The translations under genes and the position numbers were made by a program. A DNA stretch of 64,000 nt from Pedobacter ginsengisoli (GTDB taxonomy: Bacteria; Bacteroidota; Bacteroidia; Sphingobacteriales; Sphingobacteriaceae). The notes under the pieces were generated by a model. It made no database searches. It was given only the letters and a program-made list of their open reading frames with translations, and had not been told where the DNA came from. The stretch spans positions 310,001 through 374,000 of the forward strand of contig NZ_CP024091.1 of assembly GCF_002736205.1 (NCBI RefSeq), read 5' to 3'. Shown here in pieces: positions 42,493 to 52,012 of this stretch (position 1 is its first letter; every line of letters starts with the position of its first letter).

Positions 42493-44283
42493 ATGAAAAG
42501 ATCAACATATATATTAATAGTTGTGCTGTTGTTTACAGGGCAATTATTTTATTCTTGTAAAAAGGCTCTAAAACAGCCGCCTCTTGGCTCATTATCAGAA
42601 GAGCTCGTTGCTAACAAAAATGGCGTTAATGGGTTGTTAATTGGGGCTTATGCCGCTTTAGATGGTATGCAGGGTGGGGATGTTGCACTTGGTGGAGGCG
42701 ATGCCTGGCAAGCCTCACCTACGAACTGGGTTTTTGGTTCAGTAGTGGGGGGTGATGCTTCTAAAGGAAGTGATGGAGCAGATCAACCGGCTATTGATCC
42801 AATTGCCAATTTTTATTCAGGAGCAACTAATGCCTTTTATGATGGGAAATGGAAGGCACTGTATGAAGGCGTAACACGTACAAATAATGTTTTAAAGCTG
42901 ATGGCAAAAGCTACTGATCTGAGTGAGGCCGAACAAAAAAGCATTAGTGCTCAGGCTCGTTTTTTACGAGGTCATTATTATTTTGAATTAAAAAAGATGT
43001 GGAATATGGTTCCATGGATTGATGAAACCACAACCAACTTTAATCAACCTAATAGTGTTGATATATGGCCACAAATTACTGAAGATCTGAAATATGCATA
43101 TGATAATTTACTTCCAGCTCAATCAGAAATAGGCAGGGCAAATAAATGGGCTGCTGGCGCATATCTTGCAAAAGCTTACTTGTACCAACATAAGTATGAA
43201 CTTGCCAAACCTGTATTTGATGCAGTTATTACACAAGGGCAAACAAGTTCAGGTTTAAAATACGATCTGAACAAGAGTTTTGAAGACAACTGGTTGCCTA
43301 GCAGGGAAAATAATCCGGAAGCAGTTTTTGTAATCCAAATGGCTGCAAATGCAGATCCAACAGGTCCCTCAAATGCGAATAATGGAGACATGTTGAATTT
43401 TCCTTATGGGGATGGTAGCCCTTTTAGTTGCTGCGGATTCTTTCAGCCATCAATAGATTTGGTAAATCATTTCAGAACAAATCCAGCTACAGGACTTCCT
43501 TATTTAACAAACTTTAATAGTTTTCCTATAAAAACAGATATGGGAGTAGAAGCGGGGCAAGCCTTTACACCAGATCAGGGAACACTAGATCCTCGTTTGG
43601 ATTGGACAGCTGGTCGACGTGGTATACCTTATCATGACTGGGGAATTTATCCTGGTAAACCATGGGCAAGAGATCAAAGTTATGGCGGGCCATATGGCCC
43701 TAAAAAGAATGTGTACTGGAGTGAAACTGCAGATAGTGATGGAGATCAGGGTACCTGGGCCCCGGGAACTGCCGTTAATTATTCAATTATCCGCTTTGCA
43801 GATGTACTTTTAATGGCTGCAGAATGCGAAGCGCAGATCGGGAGTTTAAGTAAGGCCCAAGAATATGTAAACAGGGTTAGGGCAAGAGCTGCAGATCATG
43901 AAAGCTGGCTTTTTAAATATAAAGATGATCAAGACCCATCTGCCGGATTTTCTGATGAACCAGCAGCTAATTACAAAATTAACGAATATCCGGCTGGGAA
44001 TTTCACAAGCCAGGGTAAAGACTATGCTTTAAAAGCGATCTATTATGAGAGAAAAATAGAATTGGCAATGGAAGGACATCGTTTCTTTGATTTGGTGCGT
44101 TGGGGTATAGCTGATCAGGAATTAAATGCCTATTTTAGCTATCAGGGAAAGATTACTTCTGATGTGAGGAATGGTAAGTTTGTTAAGGGAAAGAATGATT
44201 ATTACCCAATACCACAGCGCCAGATCGATTTAAGTCAATCTAATGGTGCTCCGGTTTTAAAACAGAATCCAGGATATAATTAA
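42493..44283 (+). CDS. RagB/SusD-family glycan-binding lipoprotein (PUL 2)
   Basis: A 596-residue surface lipoprotein with the signal ending QLFYSC (Cys22). SusD features include NGVNGLLIGAYAALDG, the helical repeat ISAQARFLRGHYYFELKK, the long insertion-rich core, SIIRFADVLLMAAECEAQIG, and the closing ERKIELAMEGHRFFDLVRWG. It is intact, in contrast to the susD of PUL 1. It forms the lid of SusC 2 and captures its glycan. The NagX-like gene starts 20 bases after its stop. Confidence 0.93.
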   Translation: MKRSTYILIVVLLFTGQLFYSCKKALKQPPLGSLSEELVANKNGVNGLLIGAYAALDGMQGGDVALGGGDAWQASPTNWVFGSVVGGDASKGSDGADQPAIDPIANFYSGATNAFYDGKWKALYEGVTRTNNVLKLMAKATDLSEAEQKSISAQARFLRGHYYFELKKMWNMVPWIDETTTNFNQPNSVDIWPQITEDLKYAYDNLLPAQSEIGRANKWAAGAYLAKAYLYQHKYELAKPVFDAVITQGQTSSGLKYDLNKSFEDNWLPSRENNPEAVFVIQMAANADPTGPSNANNGDMLNFPYGDGSPFSCCGFFQPSIDLVNHFRTNPATGLPYLTNFNSFPIKTDMGVEAGQAFTPDQGTLDPRLDWTAGRRGIPYHDWGIYPGKPWARDQSYGGPYGPKKNVYWSETADSDGDQGTWAPGTAVNYSIIRFADVLLMAAECEAQIGSLSKAQEYVNRVRARAADHESWLFKYKDDQDPSAGFSDEPAANYKINEYPAGNFTSQGKDYALKAIYYERKIELAMEGHRFFDLVRWGIADQELNAYFSYQGKITSDVRNGKFVKGKNDYYPIPQRQIDLSQSNGAPVLKQNPGYN

Positions 44284-44303
44284 TCTGAACATAACCTAAA
44301 ACA

Positions 44304-45424
44304 ATGAACCAACCACAACGTTTTTTATCACTCGATGTATTTCGGGGTATGACTGTCTGCTTCATGATCATCGTGAACACACCAGGTCGAGGAGCTGAAT
44401 CTTTTGCTATGCTGAATCATGCAGCATGGCATGGTTTTACACCAACAGACCTTGTATTCCCATCTTTCTTATTTGCTGTAGGAAATGCCATGAGTTTCTC
44501 CATGAAAAAATTTGCTCAAATGGAAAATTCAGCTGTACTGGCAAAAATATTTAAACGTACTCTGCTTATATTTCTTATTGGGTATTTAATGTATTGGTTT
44601 CCTTTTTTTAGTTATAATGAAGGTGGGGGTATTAGTTTTTCACCAATAGCAAATACCCGTATTTTAGGTGTACTGCAGCGGATAGCACTTTGCTATGGAA
44701 TTGCTTCATTGCTAATTCATTATCTAAGTGCCAGAAGTGTAATAATTATCAGCGTATTGTTTCTGATTGGATATTGGGGTGCCTTGTTGTTATTTGGAGA
44801 TGCAACAGATCCTTTTAGCATGACAGGCAATGCCGGTCAATACCTGGATTTATATGTGTTGGGAGATAATCATATGTATCATGGCGAGGGCATAGCTTTT
44901 GATCCTGAAGGAATATTGAGTACTATACCTTCGTGTGTAAACGTAATAATTGGATATTTTGCAGGTAAATTCATACAAGAAAAAGGAAAGGGATTTGAAA
45001 CAATTTCAAAACTATTACTTGTTGGGGGCTGTTAATATTAATAGCTATCTGCTTAAACCCCGTATTTCCTGTAAATAAAAAGCTGTGGACAAGTTCTTTT
45101 GTTCTGGTCACCTGTGGCCTGGATCTGGTAATTATCGGTGCTTTGATTTATGTGATAGAAGTAAAATCCTATACAAAGTGGACAGGGTTTTTTACAGTTT
45201 TTGGAAAAAACCCATTGTTCATTTACATAGTTTCAGAAGTGCTGTTAACAATTATTGGTGTAGTCATTCCTGGTTTAAATTTTAACGAATGGATTAGTAC
45301 TAAGTTTTTTCAGGTTATAGCGCCTGGCCCTGTTGGTTCATTGCTTTTTGCAATATGTTTTATGCTTATCTGTTGGCTGGTAGGATATATACTCGATAAA
45401 AGGAAAATATACATACGCGTTTAG
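44304..45424 (+). pseudogene. nagX: NagX/DUF5009-type membrane acyltransferase-like protein, interrupted by a one-base frameshift
   Basis: The first frame (44304-45035) encodes RFLSLDVFRGMTVCFMIIVN, the ADxTDLVFPSFLF-like TPTDLVFPSFLFAVGNAMS segment and several membrane helices up to LLLVGGC, then stops. A second frame is open from 45029 and continues the same protein with LLILIAICLNPVFPVNKKLW, FGKNPLFIYIVSEVL and the last helices to 45424. The break is at a run of five G (45024-45028); six G would restore a protein of about 374 residues. The family (COG4299, HGSNAT-like) is linked to N-acetylglucosamine use, and nagX names it in other genomes. The same possibilities apply as for susD 1: real lesion, slippage site or sequencing error. 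Confidence 0.85.
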
Positions 45425-45436
45425 TTATCAAACAAA

Positions 45437-47965
45437 ATGAAGAAATTCTGTATTTTAATTGCACTGCTTTTTAGCGGTTTAATAAATTCTTATGCACAAC
45501 GGTCATCGCCGTTTAACGTTCGTAACCTGTATATTACCAGAGAGGTATTGAGTAATGCTGAGGATAAAACTTTATCAGTATTAACAATTACTAATAATGG
45601 AAAGCAAGCATTGCCAGGTAAAGGATGGAGTATTTACTTTAATTCAAGGCCTATGGAAGTTGCCGGTTCGGATAGTCTAAGTGCACGGATAAAACATGTA
45701 AATGGAGATCTATTTCGTTTGTATCCTATAAAAGGTTTTTCGGATTTAAAATCGGGTAGATCAATGAAGATTCAGGTATTATCAACGGAGGTTAAAAATA
45801 TTACGGATCTCTCATCAGGCTTCTATCTCGTCTGGGATAATAATCCTTCAAAAGGATATAATATTAGTCATAAAGATGTATATCCGATTCAGCATGTTGG
45901 AAGAATAGAAACTGATGTGGCAGCTCATGTATTTAATCAGAACAAACAAATAAAGGATATTCCTTTAGAGAAATTACCAAAGGTTTTTCCAACACCTTTA
46001 TCTTATGTAGAAGGAGATGGGACATTTAAATTAACCCCCGAAGTTTCGATTATAACTGAAATTGAGTTTGATAAAGAAGCCAGGCTATTTGCTGATGAAT
46101 TATCAACAATATTAGGTAAAAGGCCTGCTTTTGTTCAGCCACCCGCTAAAAATGTAATTGTAATTAAAAGAGGAAATGTAAGTGGCCCTGAATCTTATAA
46201 ACTAAGTGTTACACCAGAACGAATACTTATAACAGCTGCCGAACCGGCGGGTGCATTTTATGGTATACAATCTTTAAAGACCTTACTCCCTTCCACATCT
46301 TGGGGAGTTATTCAAAAAGAAATCGCAATACCAGCGGTTGAAATTGAAGATGCTCCCCGGTTTGGATTCAGAGGATTTATGATGGATGTGGCAAGAAATT
46401 TTCAATCCAAAAAGGAAGTGCTGAAAGTTCTGGATGTGATGGCGCTTTATAAAATGAATGTTCTTCATTTTCATTTAAATGATGATGAAGGATGGCGATT
46501 AGAAATCCAGGACTTGCCAGAACTTACCACAGTAGGCTCACAGCGCGGACATACCATTGATGACGGGGATAATATTGTTCCATCGTATGGATCCGGATCT
46601 GATATCGGTGTAAATTCAGGAAGTGGGTTTTATACTCGTTCAGATTTTATAGAAATTCTTAAATATGCAGCTGCCAGGCATATCCGCGTTATACCAGAGA
46701 TTGAAACCCCAGGTCATGCCAGAGCCGCTATTAAGTCTATGGATGCCAGATATAAGCGGTTAATGAAAGCTGGTAAAAAAGAGGAGGCTGAGCAGTATTT
46801 ATTAAGAGATTTGAATGATAAATCCATATACGAATCTGTTCAGGGCTGGAATGATAACGTAATCAATGTAGCATTACCGTCAGCATACAATTTTCTTGAA
46901 AAAGTGGTTGATGAAATACGCTTTATGTATACAGAAGCTAAGGCCCCATTAGCAACGATACACTTTGGTGGAGATGAAGTCCCTGCCGGAGTTTGGGAAA
47001 GATCTCCTGCAGTAGCAAATTTGCTAAAAGCTGATGCTTCTGTGAGTGGTGTTGATGAGATGTGGTATTACTACTTCAATAAGATTAATAATATGCTTAA
47101 AGCAAAGCAATTATATCTATCGGGATGGGAAGAAATTGGGCTGCGGAAAGCACTGGTAAATGGAGAAAAGAAGATGGTACTTGATGAACGGTTTGCTAAA
47201 GAAAATTTCCATGCTGATGTTTGGAATAATTTAAGTGGTAATGAAGATCTTGCCTATAAATTAGCTAATGCTGGTTATAAAGTTGTGCTAACTTGTGTTA
47301 CAAATCTTTATCTGGATCTGGCTATCAACAAGAGTTTTAATGAAACAGGGCAGTATTGGGGAGGTTATGTAGATGTTGATAAGCCTTATTATTTTGTTCC
47401 TTATGAACTGTTCAAAAATTTAAAGGAAGATGAAGGTGGCAATCCTATTGATAAAAAGACCCTCGAGGGAAAAACCACACTAACTGAATTTGGAAAATCA
47501 AACATTGTAGGTATACAGGCACCTTTGTGGAGTGAAATCATTAAAACTCCCGAAAGATTTGAATATATGCTTTTGCCAAAATTGTTTGGTGTGGCCGAAA
47601 GGGCCTGGGCAAAAAATCCTGAATGGGCCACAGAAACTGATACAGTAAAAAGTGCTTCAATATACAATCAAAATTGGTCTGAATTTGTCAATATCATTGG
47701 TAAAAGAGAAATGCCGCGATTAAATCATTACGCAGGGGGTTATAATTATCGTATCCCTACACCAGGTGTGGTTGTAGCAAACGGTAAAGTGATGGCCAAT
47801 TTACAGTTACCCGGTTTTATAATTAGGTATACTACAGATGGAACGGAGCCTACTGTTAATAGCGCTGCATATTTGGCGCCCCTAAGTACTAAAGGAGATA
47901 TTATATTTAAAGTATTTAATAACAACGGAAGATCAGGACGTTCTGTTAAAATTCATAATAATTAA
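45437..47965 (+). CDS. Glycoside hydrolase family 20 beta-N-acetylhexosaminidase
   Basis: An 842-residue secreted exo-enzyme that removes terminal beta-linked N-acetylhexosamine. The signal peptide ends near NSYAQ. An N-terminal chitobiase-type carbohydrate-binding domain (about residues 22-160), the GH20b domain (about 185-310) and the catalytic barrel (about 313-730) follow. FHLNDDEGWRLEI and the catalytic pair Asp513-Glu514 in HFGGDEVPAG are intact, as is WSEIIKTPERFEYMLLPK. The C-terminal 60 residues (IRYTTDGTEPTVNSAAY) are the chitobiase/hexosaminidase C-terminal domain. It is the main enzyme of PUL 2 and points to chitooligosaccharides or other GlcNAc-bearing glycans. Confidence 0.94.
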   Translation: MKKFCILIALLFSGLINSYAQRSSPFNVRNLYITREVLSNAEDKTLSVLTITNNGKQALPGKGWSIYFNSRPMEVAGSDSLSARIKHVNGDLFRLYPIKGFSDLKSGRSMKIQVLSTEVKNITDLSSGFYLVWDNNPSKGYNISHKDVYPIQHVGRIETDVAAHVFNQNKQIKDIPLEKLPKVFPTPLSYVEGDGTFKLTPEVSIITEIEFDKEARLFADELSTILGKRPAFVQPPAKNVIVIKRGNVSGPESYKLSVTPERILITAAEPAGAFYGIQSLKTLLPSTSWGVIQKEIAIPAVEIEDAPRFGFRGFMMDVARNFQSKKEVLKVLDVMALYKMNVLHFHLNDDEGWRLEIQDLPELTTVGSQRGHTIDDGDNIVPSYGSGSDIGVNSGSGFYTRSDFIEILKYAAARHIRVIPEIETPGHARAAIKSMDARYKRLMKAGKKEEAEQYLLRDLNDKSIYESVQGWNDNVINVALPSAYNFLEKVVDEIRFMYTEAKAPLATIHFGGDEVPAGVWERSPAVANLLKADASVSGVDEMWYYYFNKINNMLKAKQLYLSGWEEIGLRKALVNGEKKMVLDERFAKENFHADVWNNLSGNEDLAYKLANAGYKVVLTCVTNLYLDLAINKSFNETGQYWGGYVDVDKPYYFVPYELFKNLKEDEGGNPIDKKTLEGKTTLTEFGKSNIVGIQAPLWSEIIKTPERFEYMLLPKLFGVAERAWAKNPEWATETDTVKSASIYNQNWSEFVNIIGKREMPRLNHYAGGYNYRIPTPGVVVANGKVMANLQLPGFIIRYTTDGTEPTVNSAAYLAPLSTKGDIIFKVFNNNGRSGRSVKIHNN

Positions 47966-48025
47966 ATAAGCAGGACAGTACGGGTTGCTTGGAATAGAAT
48001 ATAGTTAGATATTTATTTAACACAT

Positions 48026-48090
48026 AGAGAACTGTGCTATAATCAGAATGAGATCAATAAGTATTCTTATTATAGCATAGTCTCTTTTTT
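48026..48090 (+). terminator. Long-stem terminator after the GH20 gene
   Basis: AGAGAACTGTGCTATAAT (from 48026) pairs with ATTATAGCATAGTCTCT (to 48085) with one bulge and one G-T pair, and an inner AGAAT/ATTCT extends it. Six T follow. It closes PUL 2, yet the next gene begins only 23 bases later. Confidence 0.85.
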
Positions 48091-48112
48091 GAAACCAAAT
48101 ATATATCGAATT

Positions 48113-50479
48113 ATGTTCCAATACATGGCATTCTGGCTTTGGGATTTTTTAGGTCATTTGCATCCCTTAGCAGTGCATTTTCCAGTGGCATTACTTCTAT
48201 TTGCTGCTGTACTGGAGTTGTTTACATTAAAAAACTTTAACTCAAAACTACGTTCAGGTATTGATGCGCTTCTTGCTGCAGGGGCATTGGGTGCTGTAAT
48301 TTCAGCTGCTTTCGGATGGTTGTTATCTTTGGATGGCGATTATAGTGGTAGTGTTTTAGTACTGCACCAGTGGATTGGAGTAGCAACTGCAGCGCTTAGT
48401 CTTTTAACTCTTTTCTTTCTTTATCAAATTCGCAACAGAGCAAAGTTTGGACAAGTTAAAGTTTACAGGGGATTGTTGTTCTCAACTGCCATCGGTATTT
48501 CTGTTGCAGGACACTTTGGCGCTAATTTAACGCATGGCGGTGATTTCCTGACTAGTACACTGCCATGGAGCAAGGACTACAAAACAGGTGGCTCAGATAA
48601 TTTTAATCTGGCTGCTTTAGAAAGTGATACTACTAAACTGACTAAAAAACAAGAAATAGAGTTAAATACTGAGGTAAGGGCTATACTTGCACATAACTGC
48701 TACAAATGTCATGGTGCTGAGAAAGTAAAAGGAGATTTAAGACTTGACGGGAAACATGTTGCTTTTAAAGGTGGCGAAAATGGACCAGTAATAGTGCCTG
48801 GAAATCCGCTGGAAAGTGAAATATTCAAACGTATAACATTACCTGCTGACCATAAGGATGTGATGCCATCCAAAGGGAAAAAGCTAGCTGAAAAAGATAT
48901 TCAAATTGTTCGCTTTTGGATTGAAAAGGGAGCCCCATGGCCAGATGATGGGACTAAGGAAAATGTTTTTAGAGTTGCCAAACTGGAACCACGTAACCCT
49001 GTTCTCCCAGCACTATCAAATAATTTATCTAACCCTGTTGATTTATGGACAAACCAGTATTTTGCTAAAAACAATACCAAATGGCCTTCATTGGTGGATG
49101 ATCGTACTTACTTAAGGAGAATCTACCTTGATATAGTCGGCTTATTACCCAGCACAACTGAGCTGGAATCATTCTTAAAAGACACCCGACCAGATAAAAG
49201 AGCCTTATGGGTTAAAAAACTTTTAAGCCTTGATAACGATTATGCGTTACATTGGTTAAGTTTTTGGAATGATGCATTAAGAAATGATTATTCTGGAACA
49301 GGATATATTACTGGTGGACGCTTTAATATCACAGATTGGTTATACAAATCTTTAAAGGAGAATAAACCATATAATCAGTTTGTTAAAGAGCTAATTAGTC
49401 CTTCCGAAGAATCCAAGGGATTCATAGAGGGGATAAAATGGCGTGGTGTTGTAAATGCGAGTCAGAGAACGGAGATGCAGGCGGCTCAAAATGTTTCACA
49501 GGTCTTTTTAGGCCTTAATTTAAAGTGTGCTTCTTGTCACAATAGTTTTATTAGCGATTTAAAATTGGAGGATGCTTATGCGTTTGCTAATATCTTTGCC
49601 GACACTACTCTGGAAATTAACCGTTGTGATAAGCCAACAGGAAAGTATGTAGATGCGAGGATGCTTTGGAAAGAACTTGGTACAATAGATAGTAAAGCTC
49701 CAATTAAAGAGAAACGAAAACAACTGGCCGAAAATCTGGTAAAACCTGAAGACGGACGGCTTTATCGTACAATAGTAAACCGGATTTGGGCGCAGCTAAT
49801 GGGCCGTGGTCTGGTTGAACCTGTTGATGTTATGGATAATGAGCCCTGGAGCCAGGATTTGTTAGATTGGATGGCTTTTAATTTTGTTGCTAATAAATCA
49901 GATTTAAAAGAACTCATTTATCAGATCACAACCTCCAAAACTTATCAACTGCCTTCAGTAGGTTTCAAAGAGGTAGCTCAGGTTAGCAATCCAAACTATA
50001 AATTTAAAGGCATGGTACGCAAAAGGATGTCGGCCGAGCAGTTTACTGATGCTGTTAGTAGTGTTGTAACCCCGGTTTTTGCTGATTCAAATATTAGATA
50101 CAGACCTCAAATTCAGCCGTCTTTTATACGGGCATCTATGGTGGCAAACAACAGCTTCCTTACTGCATTAGGCAGGCCAAATAGGGAAACAGTTGCCACC
50201 AGTAGAGATTCGCAAGCCAATTTGCTGCAAGCTCTTGAACTGACCAACGGCTGGAGGTTCAATTCTGTATTAAAAAGCGGAGCTGAGCATTGGAAAGCAA
50301 ATTTTAAAAATACTGATTTGCTAATAAGGGATATTTATTTAAAAACTTTAGGAAGAGCGCCGGTCGATTCAGAATTGAAAATTGCGAAGCAGGCACTTGG
50401 TAAATCTCCGGGGGTTGATGCCATTCAGGATTTATTTTGGGCCATTGTACTATTGCCCGAATTTCAAATTATCTATTAA
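48113..50479 (+). CDS. DUF2231-cytochrome c-DUF1549-DUF1553 membrane protein
   Basis: A protein of 788 residues from the ATG at 48113; the open frame extends to a TTG inside the terminator T-run, which is unlikely to be used. Four membrane helices of a DUF2231-type domain occupy about residues 10-145 (GHLHPLAVHFPVALLLFAAV). A planctomycete-type cytochrome c domain follows with CYKCH near residue 196 (GDLRLDGKHVAFKGGE, IVPGNPLESEIFKRI). DUF1549 (FDxR-like DDRTYLRRIYLDIVGLLPS) carries a second heme motif, CASCH near 472, and the DUF1553 part ends the protein (RTIVNRIWAQLMGRGLVEP). Such proteins are typical of Planctomycetes and some Bacteroidetes and always pair with DUF1501 proteins; their reaction is unknown. 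Confidence 0.88.
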   Translation: MFQYMAFWLWDFLGHLHPLAVHFPVALLLFAAVLELFTLKNFNSKLRSGIDALLAAGALGAVISAAFGWLLSLDGDYSGSVLVLHQWIGVATAALSLLTLFFLYQIRNRAKFGQVKVYRGLLFSTAIGISVAGHFGANLTHGGDFLTSTLPWSKDYKTGGSDNFNLAALESDTTKLTKKQEIELNTEVRAILAHNCYKCHGAEKVKGDLRLDGKHVAFKGGENGPVIVPGNPLESEIFKRITLPADHKDVMPSKGKKLAEKDIQIVRFWIEKGAPWPDDGTKENVFRVAKLEPRNPVLPALSNNLSNPVDLWTNQYFAKNNTKWPSLVDDRTYLRRIYLDIVGLLPSTTELESFLKDTRPDKRALWVKKLLSLDNDYALHWLSFWNDALRNDYSGTGYITGGRFNITDWLYKSLKENKPYNQFVKELISPSEESKGFIEGIKWRGVVNASQRTEMQAAQNVSQVFLGLNLKCASCHNSFISDLKLEDAYAFANIFADTTLEINRCDKPTGKYVDARMLWKELGTIDSKAPIKEKRKQLAENLVKPEDGRLYRTIVNRIWAQLMGRGLVEPVDVMDNEPWSQDLLDWMAFNFVANKSDLKELIYQITTSKTYQLPSVGFKEVAQVSNPNYKFKGMVRKRMSAEQFTDAVSSVVTPVFADSNIRYRPQIQPSFIRASMVANNSFLTALGRPNRETVATSRDSQANLLQALELTNGWRFNSVLKSGAEHWKANFKNTDLLIRDIYLKTLGRAPVDSELKIAKQALGKSPGVDAIQDLFWAIVLLPEFQIIY

Positions 50480-50516
50480 CACAAATTATGCTTAAATTAA
50501 CTATACCCATATAACG

Positions 50517-51935
50517 ATGAGTTGGAACAGAAGAGACTTTTTGAAGAATACAAGTGCAGCAACTTTAGCTGCTATGGCTGCCGGAATTCCGCTTACTAAT
50601 TTGCTGTCTTCCTGCAATACAAAAAGTAACAATGCAACGGCAGATACTGTTATTTTATTATGGATGGCAGGTGGTATGGCACATACTGATACCTTCGATC
50701 CAAAGAAGTATACGCCTTTTACTAAAGGTATGCAGGCAAATAGTGTATTAAGTACCTTTAAATCTGTACCAACTATTCTGGATGGAATTAATTTTTCTGA
50801 AGGGTTGGAATCTATTGGTAAAGTGATGGATAAAGGAACGTTAATCCGATCGTATGTAGCTGCTGATATGGGACATATTTTACATTCACGACATCAATAT
50901 CACTGGCATACCTGTTATAAACCACCGCAATCCGTTTTGGCCCCACATATTGGATCCTGGATTGCAAAAGAATTAGGGCCATTAAATCCTGTAATACCTG
51001 CATTTATTGATATAGGACAACGGTTTACCCTTGGTGAAGCAGAAGAACTCAAAGCTTTTCATACAGCAGGCTTTTTAGGTAATGAATTTGGTCCCTTTTT
51101 AATACCGGATCCTTCAGGAGGATTAGAAAGTGTACAGCCTCCAGTGGGAATGTCTTCAAGTAGGTTCGAAAAACGGAATAAGCTTTATTATGATCTAATA
51201 AGTAAAAGTCCAATGGGAGAGTATGGTAGTGATTATCAAAAAGAATCATTAAAAAGATCAATGGAGCAAGCATACATACTCTTGAAATCTCCAGAGGCCA
51301 AAGCTTTTGATTTAAGCCAGGAGCCTAAAGAAATATATGATATTTACAACACAGGCAAGTTTGGATTAGGCTGCCTTATGGCACGCAGACTTACAGAACA
51401 GGGGGCACGATTTATTAGTGTAACTACCGAATATGAGCCATTTAAAGGTTGGGATACGCATGACAACGGTTATACCAGACTAATAGAGATGAAAAAGCAG
51501 ATAGATGGCCCTGTAGCACAGCTAATCAAAGACTTAGAGAAGAGTGGAAGGTTAGATAGGACATTGGTTATTTTGGCTAGCGAATTTAGTAGGGATATGA
51601 TGGTGGAGGGGCGTCCCGACGCAAAAGTACAGGAGCAGGTAGATCAGCCAGATATTATCCAGGATATTAAAAATTATGGTATGCACCGTCATTTTACTGA
51701 TGGATGTTCAATGCTAATGTTTGGTGGCGGTATAAAAAAGGGCGGGGTATACGGAAAAACTGCTGATGAAAGGCCATGTAAAACGATTGAAAATCCTATA
51801 GTTATTGATCAGGTTCATCAAAGTATTTATCATGCACTTGGGATAGCTCCGGATACGAATTATCTTGTTGAGAAACGACCGTTTTATACTACGCCTGATG
51901 GTTTAGGTAAGCCTGTAATGGATCTGTTTTCCTAA
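50517..51935 (+). CDS. Tat-exported DUF1501 protein (sulfatase/phosphatase-superfamily-like)
   Basis: A 472-residue protein whose start MSWNRRDFLKNTSAATLAAM is a twin-arginine signal with RRDFLK; a Cys at LLSSC could be lipidated. The DUF1501 family is distantly related to the alkaline phosphatase/sulfatase superfamily. Visible family motifs are VILLWMAGGMAHTDTFDPK, the GHILHSRHQYHWH loop, GAxFISVTTEYEPFKGWDTHDNG and VILASEFSRD. Export in folded form suggests a bound cofactor or metal. It starts 37 bases after the cytochrome-DUF1549/1553 gene and is its constant partner, so the pair likely forms one envelope system. The role is not established. Confidence 0.9.
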   Translation: MSWNRRDFLKNTSAATLAAMAAGIPLTNLLSSCNTKSNNATADTVILLWMAGGMAHTDTFDPKKYTPFTKGMQANSVLSTFKSVPTILDGINFSEGLESIGKVMDKGTLIRSYVAADMGHILHSRHQYHWHTCYKPPQSVLAPHIGSWIAKELGPLNPVIPAFIDIGQRFTLGEAEELKAFHTAGFLGNEFGPFLIPDPSGGLESVQPPVGMSSSRFEKRNKLYYDLISKSPMGEYGSDYQKESLKRSMEQAYILLKSPEAKAFDLSQEPKEIYDIYNTGKFGLGCLMARRLTEQGARFISVTTEYEPFKGWDTHDNGYTRLIEMKKQIDGPVAQLIKDLEKSGRLDRTLVILASEFSRDMMVEGRPDAKVQEQVDQPDIIQDIKNYGMHRHFTDGCSMLMFGGGIKKGGVYGKTADERPCKTIENPIVIDQVHQSIYHALGIAPDTNYLVEKRPFYTTPDGLGKPVMDLFS

Positions 51936-51961
51936 ACTCATTTTATTAGGGTTCTGTTAAT

Positions 51962-52010
51962 AAAAAACGCCCTGTTTGCAATTTACAAACAGGGCGCTTC
52001 TTTATTATTT
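51962..52010. terminator. Bidirectional terminator between DUF1501 and DUF3276 genes
   Basis: CGCCCTGTTTG (51968-51978) pairs perfectly with CAAACAGGGCG (51986-51996) around a 7-base loop. On the minus strand it is followed by a T-run of six, on the plus strand by a T-rich tail, as expected between convergent genes. Confidence 0.9.
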
Positions 52011-52012
52011 TT

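Noticed and set aside
45085..45285. Alternative frame over the NagX 3' part
   Set aside because: The other frame there continues the NagX protein with the correct membrane helices; this one does not.
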